Shown: positions 9,435-18,313, counted from the stretch's first letter. The stretch is DNA of 37,517 nt from Phycisphaerales bacterium UBA2402 (GCA_002343715.1 DDSA01000253.1:24390-61906), one strand, 5' to 3'. The notes: generated by a model from the letters alone, not told the origin. Translations and numbers: made by a program.

Positions 9435-11639
9435 ATGACGTGTTTCTTGGAAGGCATAATCCTCGTTGCCTGTTCTCTGTGTGCTGTACCTTCTGCAGAG
9501 CCTGACGTCGCCGTTCATGTACGGCGTGATGGACGGTACGACCCGCCGATCGTGGTGGGCGCCGGTCAAGCGATTCGGCTGGAGAACATCGACGATCGCG
9601 TAGAGTTCATAAGAGTATTCTCGACCTCTGTATCGACGGACATCGGTGAGATTTACTTGTCCGGGTCTCGAACAACGGCCTCGACCCTCCAAGTACTGAT
9701 AGGCGCATACGACTCGTTGCCCGGATCCGATCAGGTGCTCATTCCCGCGGGTCGGAGTTGGGCGGGTTTGTCAAGCACCGAAGCGATCAGACACTCGGTT
9801 CACCTCTCCGGGGCCATAGCCGGCAACCTGACTGGACTGATCGAAGCCGGTTCGATCGGACGTCTTCAGTTGCCGACTCACGGCGAGTTCGGTCGGATCC
9901 TCGCTCCGATCACGGTGATGGGCGCGTTCGACGAGGTTCGACCTTCGATTGAGTTCCTGGTGTGCCGCGAACTCGCAGTGGGCACCCGCATCGAGTCAAT
10001 GCACGGAGGGTTGGGCACGCTTGTTTTCGGAGGCGATGATCCGGGGAGCGTGCTGGGCTCACTTCTGGCCGTGAACGGTTCCATCAAGCAACTCCGTGTG
10101 ACGGGGCCGATTTCGATCCCGCCTGCCGGGCTGATCTACGCGGGATCAGGTATTGAACTCATCTCCGCCCACAGCATCGATGCCCAGATCCGAACAGTCG
10201 ATGAAGACTCACAGGGCGGCCCGCTCCATGCGCTACACGTCCATCCTGGTCCGATCGACGGATCCCTCCGGACGGATTCCGTCGGCATTGAGTCGGATCC
10301 TTTCACCGGTATCGTCTGCGGCGGAGAGATCCGTGGGCTGATCCAAATAGCCCGCAACCTGAACGCATCAATTCACGCCGGCGCATTCGGCCCGGATTCT
10401 CATATCCTGATCGGGGGCGACATGCTCGCCCCCATCTCCTCACGCGGCCGTCTCGCGAGGCTCACTGTCGGTGGAAATGTCGGCCCCGCCGGGTTTCCCG
10501 CTCCCGGGTCCGAGTTCGGGATTTCCATCACCGCGCCCGGAGGAATCGGACATCTGCACGTGGCCGGTTCGATGATCGAAGGGCCGGATCAGGTGATACC
10601 ACTTGTTTATGCCCCGCGAATCGACGAGTTCTTCATCTCCGGAGACTGCATCTCCGCGCTTCAAGGTATTCCGCCGATCACGGACTGCGAACTCGTCAAC
10701 GCTCGTATCGGCGGCGACCTCGTGCCCCGGGGATGGTGGATCAGCCGTTTCATGACTTTGGAGGTGGGCGGATCCGTGTGGATCGATGTCCCCCGAGTCG
10801 GACTGGTCTTCGACACGGTACCGAAAGGTTCACTCTTTCGTGTGGGGCGAAGTCTGGTCGGCGATGGACATGTGCGGCGTGAGATGGGATTGTCCGGTCA
10901 GATTATCGCCAACGCGAGGAACACCGAAGGCGTGTGGACCGGTCACTGGTCGATCGGGACATCACCGCGTGAAGTCACGCTTACGCCTGTGCCGCACTAC
11001 GGCGCGCACGCCGATTCCTTTGGTGGGGGTGCCGTCGGAGAGGTTCCATATCTCCTTCACAGTGAAGAGACCTCGAACTCGAATGTGTGTGCCCGGGGCT
11101 TCATCGACGGGTGGACCGAGGTGCGGCTCTCATTCCGAGGTCCGATCGGGATCGGTTCCGGGTCCCCGATCATGTTGTTCCGACTCGCCGCCAGCGGCCG
11201 GGCCGAGCTTGTGCAGGAGGGCAGTTATTCCGCAAACATCTCTCCGTCCAACCCTCGTCACCTGCTCATCCGGGCTGTGCCGGGCAATGAGTTCGTTTCC
11301 GGAGGGCACTATCGCATTCAACCGATCGTGCACGGACCTGATCGGATTCGGAGTGAAGGCACGATGCTTGCCGAACCACCGTCTGTTGACGGATTCGTCT
11401 ATCAGTTCCGATTGGTGGGCGACTGCGGAAGTGCGGAATGTGGCACACCTTCCTCATGCGAGTGTTCCGGACATTGTGCGAGTGCCGACTTCAACGCCGA
11501 TGGCGGCATCGACGGAGCGGATGTCGAGGCGTTCTTTCTTGCTTGGGAGTTCGGCGATGCCGACGTGAATCTCGACGGCGGAACCGACGGGGCCGATGTT
11601 GAGATGTTCTTCTGCTGGTGGCAATCCGGTGGATGCTGA
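9435..11639 (+). CDS. Secreted beta-solenoid-like protein with C-terminal GC-type dockerin
   Basis: 734 residues. A short hydrophobic N-terminus (MTCFLEGIILVACSLCAVPSA) looks like a signal peptide. The body is built of loosely repeating segments of the kind GxIxxLxVxGxI or GGEIRGLIQIARNLNASI, suggesting a beta-solenoid or bactofilin-like stacked fold. The C-terminus has a Cys-rich linker (about residues 660-682) and two dockerin-type calcium-binding repeats: DFNADGGIDGADVEAFF (about 685-701) and DVNLDGGTDGADVEMFF. The chain ends SGGC. Proteins ending this way form the GC-type dockerin-anchored group seen in Phycisphaerae; the terminal Cys is thought to be part of the sorting or attachment signal. 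Binding partner and function are unknown. The ATG at 9435 is chosen because the signal-like region follows directly; RBS support is weak. Confidence 0.82.
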   Translation: MTCFLEGIILVACSLCAVPSAEPDVAVHVRRDGRYDPPIVVGAGQAIRLENIDDRVEFIRVFSTSVSTDIGEIYLSGSRTTASTLQVLIGAYDSLPGSDQVLIPAGRSWAGLSSTEAIRHSVHLSGAIAGNLTGLIEAGSIGRLQLPTHGEFGRILAPITVMGAFDEVRPSIEFLVCRELAVGTRIESMHGGLGTLVFGGDDPGSVLGSLLAVNGSIKQLRVTGPISIPPAGLIYAGSGIELISAHSIDAQIRTVDEDSQGGPLHALHVHPGPIDGSLRTDSVGIESDPFTGIVCGGEIRGLIQIARNLNASIHAGAFGPDSHILIGGDMLAPISSRGRLARLTVGGNVGPAGFPAPGSEFGISITAPGGIGHLHVAGSMIEGPDQVIPLVYAPRIDEFFISGDCISALQGIPPITDCELVNARIGGDLVPRGWWISRFMTLEVGGSVWIDVPRVGLVFDTVPKGSLFRVGRSLVGDGHVRREMGLSGQIIANARNTEGVWTGHWSIGTSPREVTLTPVPHYGAHADSFGGGAVGEVPYLLHSEETSNSNVCARGFIDGWTEVRLSFRGPIGIGSGSPIMLFRLAASGRAELVQEGSYSANISPSNPRHLLIRAVPGNEFVSGGHYRIQPIVHGPDRIRSEGTMLAEPPSVDGFVYQFRLVGDCGSAECGTPSSCECSGHCASADFNADGGIDGADVEAFFLAWEFGDADVNLDGGTDGADVEMFFCWWQSGGC

Positions 11640-11674
11640 TCATCCCTGCTTGGATGAACCAACGGAGGCAGAAG

Positions 11675-11932
11675 TTACATCACAGGGACGCAGCAGCACG
11701 CCCGGCCGGGCTGGCACTGCGAAGGCGAAACAGGTTGCTCATCCGGCCCCAGTTGCTCCTGTGTCTTGGTGCAGAAATAGACGCGGGACGATGAATCATC
11801 ATCCACCATTCCCGGCTGGTTCTGGCGGCTGTCCACGTACATCAGTTTGTGCCGCAGGTGGAGGCACGTGATTTTGAGAGACACCGGTCGAAAGTCGTCC
11901 CCGGCATGATCGTTGATCGCATTCTGACTCAT
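11675..11932 (-). CDS. Small cysteine-rich protein coupled to the molybdenum hydroxylase operon
   Basis: 85 residues, family not recognised. Cysteines are at 23, 54, 73 and a CCC run at 79-81, with a charged middle (GMVDDDSSSR) and a conserved-looking stretch LGPDEQPVSPSQC. There is no signal peptide or membrane helix. Its ATG overlaps the stop of the FAD-subunit gene by four bases (ATGA), the same arrangement that joins the FAD and molybdopterin subunit genes, so it reads as the last gene of that operon. The spaced Cys residues could bind a metal or an Fe-S cluster, or form an assembly factor in place of an XdhC/PaoD chaperone; this is inference only. The convergent dockerin-protein gene ends 35 bases away. 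Confidence 0.62.
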   Translation of the reverse strand: MSQNAINDHAGDDFRPVSLKITCLHLRHKLMYVDSRQNQPGMVDDDSSSRVYFCTKTQEQLGPDEQPVSPSQCQPGRACCCVPVM

Positions 11933-12924
11933 GACAATCCCTCCGCTTCTCGCCCGAGCGCCTTGAGAGCCGCCCGATGGACCGCCACGCCGAGCAGACG
12001 CACCTTATACCCATTGTCGCGCATCGGCCGTGCGTCTTGGCCCGACAACACCGCGGCCGCTCGGATCGCAGCATCGTCCCCGACTTTCACGCCGGCAAGA
12101 GCCTCGGCCACCCGCGGCAGCGACCACGGCACCGGCGCCACCGCCCCGGCGCACACGCCGGCGGATTGGATCGTGCCGTCGGTCACACGGAGCCCAACAC
12201 ATGCAAAGGCCAGCGGCCAATCGAAACTCTGTTTCTCCTTGATCCCGCAGAAACCGCTGGCGGGGGCCGCGTCACAGGTCAAGTGAGTGAGAACTTCACC
12301 CGGTTCAAGGACGTGTTCGGTTCGCACTCCCTTGTCGGGCGTATGGAAGAGATCCGCGATCGGGATGCTCGTGCGCTTGCCGCCCACGAGATGCGCCACG
12401 CCCCCGGCCACAACCAGCGCCGGCGCGAGGTTGGATGGATGCACGATGTGGCAGGGTCCTCCTCCAAAAATAGCGTGGTACTTGTTTTCTCCTTCCACCG
12501 CGTAGCACGTTCCCCCGCCCTTCTTGAGGCAATCGAACTGGTGCTGACGAAAGTACCAGCATCGGGGACGTTGGAGCAGATTTCCAGCGATGGTCGCCAT
12601 GTTCCGCACAGCCGGGGTCGCCGCCGACGCCGCGGTCTGGGCCAACACCGGACAATGCTCGATCACGATCGGCGAAGAGGCGATCTGCGCCAACGTCACC
12701 CCGGCACCGATCCGCAGCCGCCCACCCTCCATCGAGATCGTCGCGGCCCCCTCGCCGATTGACCCCAGGTGTACCAGCAGGTCTGGTTCCAGCAGACCCT
12801 CTTTCATCTGATCGATGATGTCAATGCCCCCGGACTTGATCACCGGAAGGGTGTAGGTCTTGTCGGCGGCGAGTTTGGCCGCCGCCGCGTGCGAGCCGGG
12901 GCGGGCGATGGCGAACGATTTCAT
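11929..12924 (-). CDS. FAD-binding subunit of PaoB-like molybdenum hydroxylase with 4Fe-4S insertion
   Basis: 331-residue FAD subunit (CoxM/PaoB type) of a three-subunit molybdenum hydroxylase. It passes electrons between Fe-S clusters and an external acceptor. The FAD-binding PCMH region spans about residues 1-225, with the TIAGNLLQRPRCWYF segment at 111-125; a CO-dehydrogenase flavoprotein C-terminal domain follows. Cys122, Cys132, Cys140 and Cys158 lie in the insertion that in E. coli PaoB binds an extra [4Fe-4S] cluster, which points to the PaoABC aldehyde oxidoreductase branch rather than classical xanthine dehydrogenase. The start overlaps the upstream molybdopterin subunit gene by four bases, and its own stop overlaps the small Cys-protein gene in the same way. 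Confidence 0.92.
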   Translation of the reverse strand: MKSFAIARPGSHAAAAKLAADKTYTLPVIKSGGIDIIDQMKEGLLEPDLLVHLGSIGEGAATISMEGGRLRIGAGVTLAQIASSPIVIEHCPVLAQTAASAATPAVRNMATIAGNLLQRPRCWYFRQHQFDCLKKGGGTCYAVEGENKYHAIFGGGPCHIVHPSNLAPALVVAGGVAHLVGGKRTSIPIADLFHTPDKGVRTEHVLEPGEVLTHLTCDAAPASGFCGIKEKQSFDWPLAFACVGLRVTDGTIQSAGVCAGAVAPVPWSLPRVAEALAGVKVGDDAAIRAAAVLSGQDARPMRDNGYKVRLLGVAVHRAALKALGREAEGLS

Positions 12925-15017
12925 GCACGCTCTCCTGATCCGAGCGCCGTCAGCACCTTGTCGGGCGTGAGCGGCAGACTACGCACCGGGGTGCCCAGCG
13001 CGTTGAAGAGGGCGCACGCGATGGCGCCCGATGTGGGGATCGTGGGCGGTTCACCTAATGGCCGTGCCCCTGTGCCATCCTTGGTCCATAGGATCGGCTC
13101 GATGCGGGGCATGTCGCACGGGCCGGCGATCTTGTACCACTCCAGGTTCGGGTTCACCATCGCTCCCGTCACGCGGTCGAGCAGTCGGTCCTCGAACAGG
13201 GCGTAACTCAGGCCCTGGATCACGCCGCCGATGATCTGGCTCTCGGCCAGTTTCCGGGAGACAACCCGCCCGCAGGCCTGCACCGCGACGATCCTCCGCA
13301 CGGCGATCACGCCGGTCTCGGTATCGACTTCCAGATCCACGAACTGAGCGCCGCCGCTGTTGCCTGTAGTCTTGTCCGCATCGACAGTGGCACGGTTGTT
13401 CACCCCCTTGCCCGTGATGGCGTTGCCCAGCATGGCGCACGCGTCTTTCCACTGCACCGCGTTGCGTTCCCCCCTGCGGATCACGCCATCGGCGATATCG
13501 AGTTCACCGGGTTCCGCGTTCATCCGCTGGGTCAGAGCCTCCAACATCTTCCGCTTGGCGTCCTCCGCCGCGGCGATGAAGGCAGGAGCGCTGTTGACCG
13601 CCGTGACACTCCCGCCGCTGCCGGGGCCTTCCGGCAAGGTTGACCGGCCGATCCGCACGGTCACGGCATCGAGCGACACACCGAGCGTGCTGCTCGTCAC
13701 AATGCCGACCATCGTTCGCTGGCCGGTGCCGATGTCCTGCGTGCCCGTGCGTGCCTCGATGCTGCCGTCCTGGTTGATCACGACCTCGGCCTCGACCGCG
13801 GCAGGAAAACGGCCCCAACTGGTGATACCCATCCCCATGCCGCGTCTCACCACGCCCTTCTGGCTGCCCGTGGGCCGGCGATTATCCCACCCGATCTGCC
13901 TCGCGCCCAGACTCGCCATCTCCTTGATGGCATCGGATCGGATGAGTTTCAGTCGCAGGGCGAGGGGGTCTAGCCCGCACGCGAACGCCACCTCATCGAG
14001 CATCATCTCCTCGGCGAACGATCCCTGCGGGTGTCCCGGCGCGCGGAAGGCGCGGGGCATGCCGGCGTTGAGAGCCACATCCTCGTGGGCTTTCTTTGTA
14101 TCGCCGAGGTTGTAGCGGCCGCTGGGCACGTTGCACCCTCCGCCGCTTTTATTGGGCCCGACGCTGCCCCAAGTCCGTATCTCACCACCCACGATCGTTC
14201 CGTCGTCATTGAACCCGATTCTGACCCGGGTGCGACTCCCCGGACGGTTGCCCGTGTCGAGGTGCTCCTCCGCGCGGTTGCAGAAGAGATAGACCGGTCG
14301 GTTGTACTTCGCCGCGATCATCGCGGCGGTGATGCCTTCCTTTCCGGCCCCGCCGAGTTTACTGCCGAACCCGCCGCCTACGTACTCACAGACGACCTCA
14401 TACTGGCTTCGTTTCAGTTTCAAACGCTCATCCAGACCATCGCGAACCGAAAACGTGCCCTGGGTGCTGGCGTAGACCACCGCGGAATCGGACTTGAAAT
14501 CGATGCTGACTCCGTGTGTTTCGAGCGAACTATGAGTCTGCACTTCTGTCGAGTAGTCCGCCTCGAGCCTCTTCGACCCCTTCGCCAGCGCCGCGGCGGC
14601 GGCCTCCCCGATAGGCGGCTCTTCGCCGATCTCTTCAGCGAGCCGTGTCTTGGCTTCACGTCTCTTCCAACGACAGGCCAGTTCACTCATGCCGCGACTG
14701 AGCGCCGCTGGACTCTCCGCGATCATGTGCCCCACTGTGGCGCCGTGGTACTGCCCCTCCTTCTTGGTCAGTTCCACATCGAGCACCCCGGGCACTTTCA
14801 TCGCCGCATCGCGGTTGCTCGACACCAGTTCGCCCACGCCCCACGGGCATCGGACAAACGCGACAAAGAGCGAGTTGGGGACATAGACATCTCGGCCGTA
14901 CTTGGCAGCGCCGGTCACCTTGGCAATCCCATCGAGGCGCGAAGCATCATCGTTCATCGAACTGCCCGTGTTCGCGGGACGGTTGTTCGTCGGCAGCAGT
15001 ACTGTGGAATCGGGCAT
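12921..15017 (-). CDS. Molybdopterin-binding catalytic subunit, xanthine dehydrogenase/aldehyde oxidoreductase family
   Basis: 698-residue large subunit of the molybdenum hydroxylase, holding the molybdopterin cofactor (probably the cytosine dinucleotide form, by analogy with PaoC). It opens with the a/b hammerhead region (DDASRLDGIAKVTGAAKY). Further on come the cofactor-binding stretches YVGGGFGSKLG, RAFRAPGHPQGSFAEE and GTQDIGTGQRTM. The C-terminal RPLGEPPTIPTSGAI carries the catalytic Glu expected in GEPP. Length is slightly below E. coli PaoC. An AGGA RBS lies 8 bases before the ATG. It has no signal of its own and would be exported folded with the Tat-bearing Fe-S subunit. The substrate, an aldehyde or N-heterocycle, cannot be told from sequence alone. 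Confidence 0.93.
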   Translation of the reverse strand: MPDSTVLLPTNNRPANTGSSMNDDASRLDGIAKVTGAAKYGRDVYVPNSLFVAFVRCPWGVGELVSSNRDAAMKVPGVLDVELTKKEGQYHGATVGHMIAESPAALSRGMSELACRWKRREAKTRLAEEIGEEPPIGEAAAAALAKGSKRLEADYSTEVQTHSSLETHGVSIDFKSDSAVVYASTQGTFSVRDGLDERLKLKRSQYEVVCEYVGGGFGSKLGGAGKEGITAAMIAAKYNRPVYLFCNRAEEHLDTGNRPGSRTRVRIGFNDDGTIVGGEIRTWGSVGPNKSGGGCNVPSGRYNLGDTKKAHEDVALNAGMPRAFRAPGHPQGSFAEEMMLDEVAFACGLDPLALRLKLIRSDAIKEMASLGARQIGWDNRRPTGSQKGVVRRGMGMGITSWGRFPAAVEAEVVINQDGSIEARTGTQDIGTGQRTMVGIVTSSTLGVSLDAVTVRIGRSTLPEGPGSGGSVTAVNSAPAFIAAAEDAKRKMLEALTQRMNAEPGELDIADGVIRRGERNAVQWKDACAMLGNAITGKGVNNRATVDADKTTGNSGGAQFVDLEVDTETGVIAVRRIVAVQACGRVVSRKLAESQIIGGVIQGLSYALFEDRLLDRVTGAMVNPNLEWYKIAGPCDMPRIEPILWTKDGTGARPLGEPPTIPTSGAIACALFNALGTPVRSLPLTPDKVLTALGSGERA

Positions 15018-15105
15018 GGGGAGATCCTGAAACGCGGTAAAGACTTCTCGAACGTTGATACCGAGAGTTGAAGAGAACTGCCAAAGCCTCCGACGATTGC
15101 CTCGA

Positions 15106-15756
15106 CTAGGACAAGATCGGATCGATCAGCACGGGTTGCCCGCTGGCTTCGAGCACGGCGTTGAACACATTGGTGTAGGTGCCGCAGCGGCAAATGTTGC
15201 CGGACAGGGCTTTCTTGATCTGATCCAGACTGGGCTTGGGTGTTTCCTTGAGAAGCCAAGCACTGGCCACAAGGAACCCCGGGGTGCAGTAGCCGCACTG
15301 CAGCGCATCGTGCCTGATGAAGGCTTCCTGGACCGGTTGAAGCGCCCCGCCGCTCGCGAGGCCCTCGACGGTAGTCAGTTTAGCCCCGGCCGCATCCGCC
15401 GCGAACATCATGCAGGCGTTGACCAGTTTGCCATCGAGGATCACGCAGCAACCGCCGCACGAGCCCCGATCGCAGATCTCCTTCGTGCCCGTCAAGCCGA
15501 TCTGAAGACGAAGTGCCTCCAGCAATGTCGTCGACGGCTCGACCCGAAGCCGTCGGGGTTGACCGTTGACATCCAGCACGATGTCGATGGGGCCGGGGCC
15601 TTCGACACCCGGCTCGCGTTTCAACGAAGGGCGTTGTTCCAGCGCTTGTGCGCTGCTCGTGATGGACGCCGCGGCGGCTGAGGCCCCCAGCGTCTGCATG
15701 AAACTGCGGCGTGATACGCCGTTCGCGGGATCGATCGAATCAGAAGGACTCGGCAC
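15106..15756 (-). CDS. Tat-exported 2x[2Fe-2S] subunit of the molybdenum hydroxylase
   Basis: 216-residue small electron-transfer subunit. The N-terminus carries a twin-arginine signal (SRRSFMQTLG at 15-24, then an Ala/Ser-rich stretch ending near residue 38), so the assembled enzyme is expected in the periplasm, as for E. coli PaoABC. A ferredoxin-like domain follows, with cluster-I Cys at 95, 100, 103 and 115 (CDRGSCGGC). The all-helical domain carries Cys154, 157, 189 and 191 (CGYC, CRCG). The start is GTG with a perfect AGGAGG five bases upstream. It is first in the operon; 88 bases separate it from the catalytic subunit gene. Divergent from hemW. Confidence 0.94.
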   Translation of the reverse strand: MPSPSDSIDPANGVSRRSFMQTLGASAAAASITSSAQALEQRPSLKREPGVEGPGPIDIVLDVNGQPRRLRVEPSTTLLEALRLQIGLTGTKEICDRGSCGGCCVILDGKLVNACMMFAADAAGAKLTTVEGLASGGALQPVQEAFIRHDALQCGYCTPGFLVASAWLLKETPKPSLDQIKKALSGNICRCGTYTNVFNAVLEASGQPVLIDPILS

Positions 15757-15761
15757 GGCAA

Positions 15762-15767
15762 CCTCCT
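15762..15767 (-). promoter_or_regulatory. Strong RBS fixing a GTG start
   Basis: AGGAGG on the minus strand, five bases before the GTG at 15756. It decides the start of the Tat-signal Fe-S subunit; the Tat motif then falls at residues 15-20, a normal position. Confidence 0.75.
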
Positions 15768-15915
15768 GTGTGAGGGTTCATGGTACCCGTCCCGATCAGC
15801 GAGCGACCGACGCTCCGTTGCGGTTCTTGGAGCGGCCCGATACCCGTTGAAGCCAAGTCAGAACCCTTCCGAGGCTCCACCCGCAGCGGCAACCTCGTGT
15901 ACGCTTCGTGAGATC

Positions 15916-17217
15916 ATGGATCACGATGAGGAAACGGGCTTTTCCGACCCTGCACCGAATCCGGCTCGTGCATCGAGTCCGGTACGCCTCCCTTTGGCGG
16001 TGAGGACCAACAGTTCTGCACGGACTATTTTTTCTCAGTCCGCGAAACCACACAGCCCGGCGGGTTCGCTCTACATTCATGTGCCATTCTGCTTCCATAA
16101 ATGCCATTACTGCGACTTTTACAGCATCGTGGACACTCGGGACAGGCAAGAAGCTTTTACTCGCCGACTTCTCCGCGAACTCGAAGCCTTGGCTCCCTTC
16201 ATGGAGCCGAACATCGGCACCATCTTTGTCGGAGGAGGCACCCCCAGCCTCCTTCGGCCGGAGTTGTGGGCCTTGTTGCTCGAAGGACTCGACCGTGCAG
16301 CCGGGGCATCGAGCATCGAATCCCGCGGCGGCGAGTTCACGGTCGAGTGCAACCCGGAGACAGTCACTCCAGAACTGATGCACACCCTGCGCACAGGGGG
16401 AGTCAGCCGGGTCAGCATCGGGGCACAATCGTTCAATCGCGTGCACCTCAAAACCCTTGAGCGCTGGCACGACCCCGACAATGTCTTTCGAGCGGTCGAA
16501 CTGGCTCGTCGAGCGGGGATCGAAAGGCAGTCCCTGGATCTCATCTTTGGCATCCCCGGACAGACGATCGACGAGTGGCGAAGCGATCTTCGACTCGCAC
16601 TCTCCGCCGGAACAGAGCACCTCTCGTGCTACGGCCTGACGTACGAGCAGGGGACGGCGATGACCGCCCGCCACCAGCGGGGCGAGTTTTCCCGCATCGA
16701 TGAAGACCTCGAAGCGGATATGTTCATCGATACCGTGTCGGACCTTGCCGCGGCGGGAATGCGCAGGTACGAAGTGAGCAACTTCGCCCGTCCCGGCGCG
16801 GAATGCCGGCACAACCTCGCGTATTGGCGGCAGAAAGACTGGCTCGCCGCGGGGCCGGCGGCGAGCGGCCATTTCGCCGGATGGTGTTGGAAAAACACTC
16901 CACGGCTGGACGACTACCTCTCGCTCGACGATGACGGTTTCGCACCGATCATCGATGCCGAACCCCCCGATCCGCGGCGAGCGCTGATCGAGTTCATTCT
17001 CACAGGACTCCGTCTCGCCGAAGGGATCGACGAAAACCAGTTTCTGGAACGTGCCGATTCAGTTGATCCCGCGATTCGCCGGCGGTGGAACCGCGCGGCG
17101 GACGCACTTCGTGGACGCGGCCTGCTGATACACACACCCTTCTGCCTGAGCGAGACCGGTTATCTTCTCGCCAATCAGGTCATCAGCACCCTCTCCCTGG
17201 CGATAGACCCTTCATAA
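15916..17217 (+). CDS. hemW: Radical SAM heme chaperone HemW
   Basis: 433 residues from this ATG. HemW binds heme and a radical-SAM [4Fe-4S] cluster and is thought to deliver heme to membrane respiratory proteins; it is often misannotated as coproporphyrinogen III oxidase. Cys59, Cys63 and Cys66 form CFHKCHYCDF: the residue after YCD is Phe rather than the fourth Cys of HemN, which favours HemW. Further motifs are VGGGTPSLL, EXNPE-like VECNPETVT, SIGAQSF and the NLAYWRQKDWLAAGPAAS region, with the HemN C-terminal domain at the end. The N-terminal 48 residues before SLYIHVPFC are longer than usual, so the true start may be downstream or at a TTG at 15847. It faces away from the molybdenum hydroxylase operon. 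Confidence 0.93.
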   Translation: MDHDEETGFSDPAPNPARASSPVRLPLAVRTNSSARTIFSQSAKPHSPAGSLYIHVPFCFHKCHYCDFYSIVDTRDRQEAFTRRLLRELEALAPFMEPNIGTIFVGGGTPSLLRPELWALLLEGLDRAAGASSIESRGGEFTVECNPETVTPELMHTLRTGGVSRVSIGAQSFNRVHLKTLERWHDPDNVFRAVELARRAGIERQSLDLIFGIPGQTIDEWRSDLRLALSAGTEHLSCYGLTYEQGTAMTARHQRGEFSRIDEDLEADMFIDTVSDLAAAGMRRYEVSNFARPGAECRHNLAYWRQKDWLAAGPAASGHFAGWCWKNTPRLDDYLSLDDDGFAPIIDAEPPDPRRALIEFILTGLRLAEGIDENQFLERADSVDPAIRRRWNRAADALRGRGLLIHTPFCLSETGYLLANQVISTLSLAIDPS

Positions 17218-17302
17218 TCCCGAAGGTTTGGATTCAAGCCCCGGCCTAACAATCCGCCTGACCGATGTCGTAAGCTTCCGGTTTCGCTGCTACGGTCGTA
17301 CC

Positions 17303-17785
17303 ATGAAATTCTTCATAGGTTTCAGTCTGTTGGCCGCGCTGGCGACAGGATGCTCCACAATGAAAGACGATCAGAGTCAATCCGGACCCGCCCCCAGCCC
17401 TGCGCTGGGGCACTTCTCCATCAGCCTCTCAGTCAAGGATCTCTCCGCCTCGAGAGAGTTTTATGAGAAACTCGGGTTCCGCGTCTTCGGCGGCAACGCG
17501 GCACAAGGCTGGCTCATCATGCAGAGCGGGTCAACCACCATCGGCCTGTTCCAAGGCATGTTCCCGAAGAACACGCTTACCTTCAACCCGGGCTGGGATG
17601 CTTCTGCGAAGACCCTCCCGGCGTTCGATGATGTGCGTGAGATACAGACTGTCCTGATGTCCCGCGGGCTGACGCTCGACTTGCGCGCCGATCCCGACTC
17701 CGCCGGCCCGGCACACATCACGCTGACCGATCCCGATGGCAACCCGATCCTGATCGATCAGCACGTGCCCCGGCCCGTCAGGTAG
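17303..17785 (+). CDS. VOC/glyoxalase-fold lipoprotein
   Basis: 160 residues. The N-terminus MKFFIGFSLLAALATGC is a lipoprotein signal peptide with lipobox LATG|C17, so the protein should be lipid-anchored outside the cytoplasmic membrane. A linker rich in Ser/Pro is followed by a single vicinal-oxygen-chelate (glyoxalase/bleomycin-resistance) module: FSISLSVKDLSASREFYEKL at about 48-67, then the LTDPDGNPILIDQH C-terminal strand. VOC proteins are usually cytoplasmic dimers, so a lipid anchor is unusual. Metal ligands and substrate cannot be assigned safely. The ATG is chosen over an in-frame upstream reading because it starts the signal peptide. It lies 85 bases after hemW and 18 bases before the acetyltransferase gene. 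Confidence 0.85.
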   Translation: MKFFIGFSLLAALATGCSTMKDDQSQSGPAPSPALGHFSISLSVKDLSASREFYEKLGFRVFGGNAAQGWLIMQSGSTTIGLFQGMFPKNTLTFNPGWDASAKTLPAFDDVREIQTVLMSRGLTLDLRADPDSAGPAHITLTDPDGNPILIDQHVPRPVR

Positions 17786-17803
17786 CAAGTTCCTCACATA
17801 CTC

Positions 17804-18313
17804 ATGCCCACCACCGTCGTGCAAGCCGATCCGCCATCAGGACTTTTGCGACCGGTGTGCCCCGCCGATGTCGATGTGTTGTACGCCATGCAGTGCGACC
17901 CCGAGGCCAATCGAATGGCCGGCACCAAGCCGCGGAGCGAGTCCGCGTTCCGCGACCTCTGGAGCAAGTCGCTCGCCGACCCTGACGGGCTTCACCGCAT
18001 CATCATGCACGACGGCGAGGTTGTCGGCGGGATTTCCTGTTTCGAGATGGACTCCCGCGTCATGGTGGGGTACTGGATCGCACGCTCGCACTGGGGCAGA
18101 GGTTTGGCGACCCGGGCGCTGGCAGCTTTTCTGGAGTTGACGCGCAGGCGTCCGCTTCATGCGTACGCCGCCGTAACGAATGTCGCCTCGATCCGAGTGC
18201 TGGAGCGGTGCGGGTTCAGGCGTAACGGAACGTTCATGGGGCATGAAACGGACCGCTACACAGCGGGTGAAGTCGTGATGCTCGTGCTGGACGAAGCCCC
18301 GATCAGCCCCTGA
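17804..18313 (+). CDS. GNAT family N-acetyltransferase (RimJ/RimL-like)
   Basis: 169 residues, Acetyltransf_3-like. The beginning LLRPVCPADVDVLYAMQCDP is the usual opening strand and helix. The acetyl-CoA-binding motif A is GYWIARSHWGRGLATRALAAF at about 89-108 (split here as GYWIARSHWGRG plus LATRALAAF). The closing SIRVLERCGFRRNG matches the RimJ/L signature. Such enzymes acetylate protein N-termini or small amines; the substrate is unknown. It probably shares a transcript with the VOC lipoprotein. Its last 11 bases overlap the end of the convergent alcohol dehydrogenase gene. Confidence 0.88.
   Translation: MPTTVVQADPPSGLLRPVCPADVDVLYAMQCDPEANRMAGTKPRSESAFRDLWSKSLADPDGLHRIIMHDGEVVGGISCFEMDSRVMVGYWIARSHWGRGLATRALAAFLELTRRRPLHAYAAVTNVASIRVLERCGFRRNGTFMGHETDRYTAGEVVMLVLDEAPISP

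Noticed and set aside
14031..15071. 346-codon open frame antisense to the molybdopterin subunit
   Set aside because: The catalytic subunit motifs occupy the opposite strand across the whole span.
15796..16872. 358-codon open frame antisense to hemW
   Set aside because: Codon-bias shadow; hemW motifs are clear on the plus strand.
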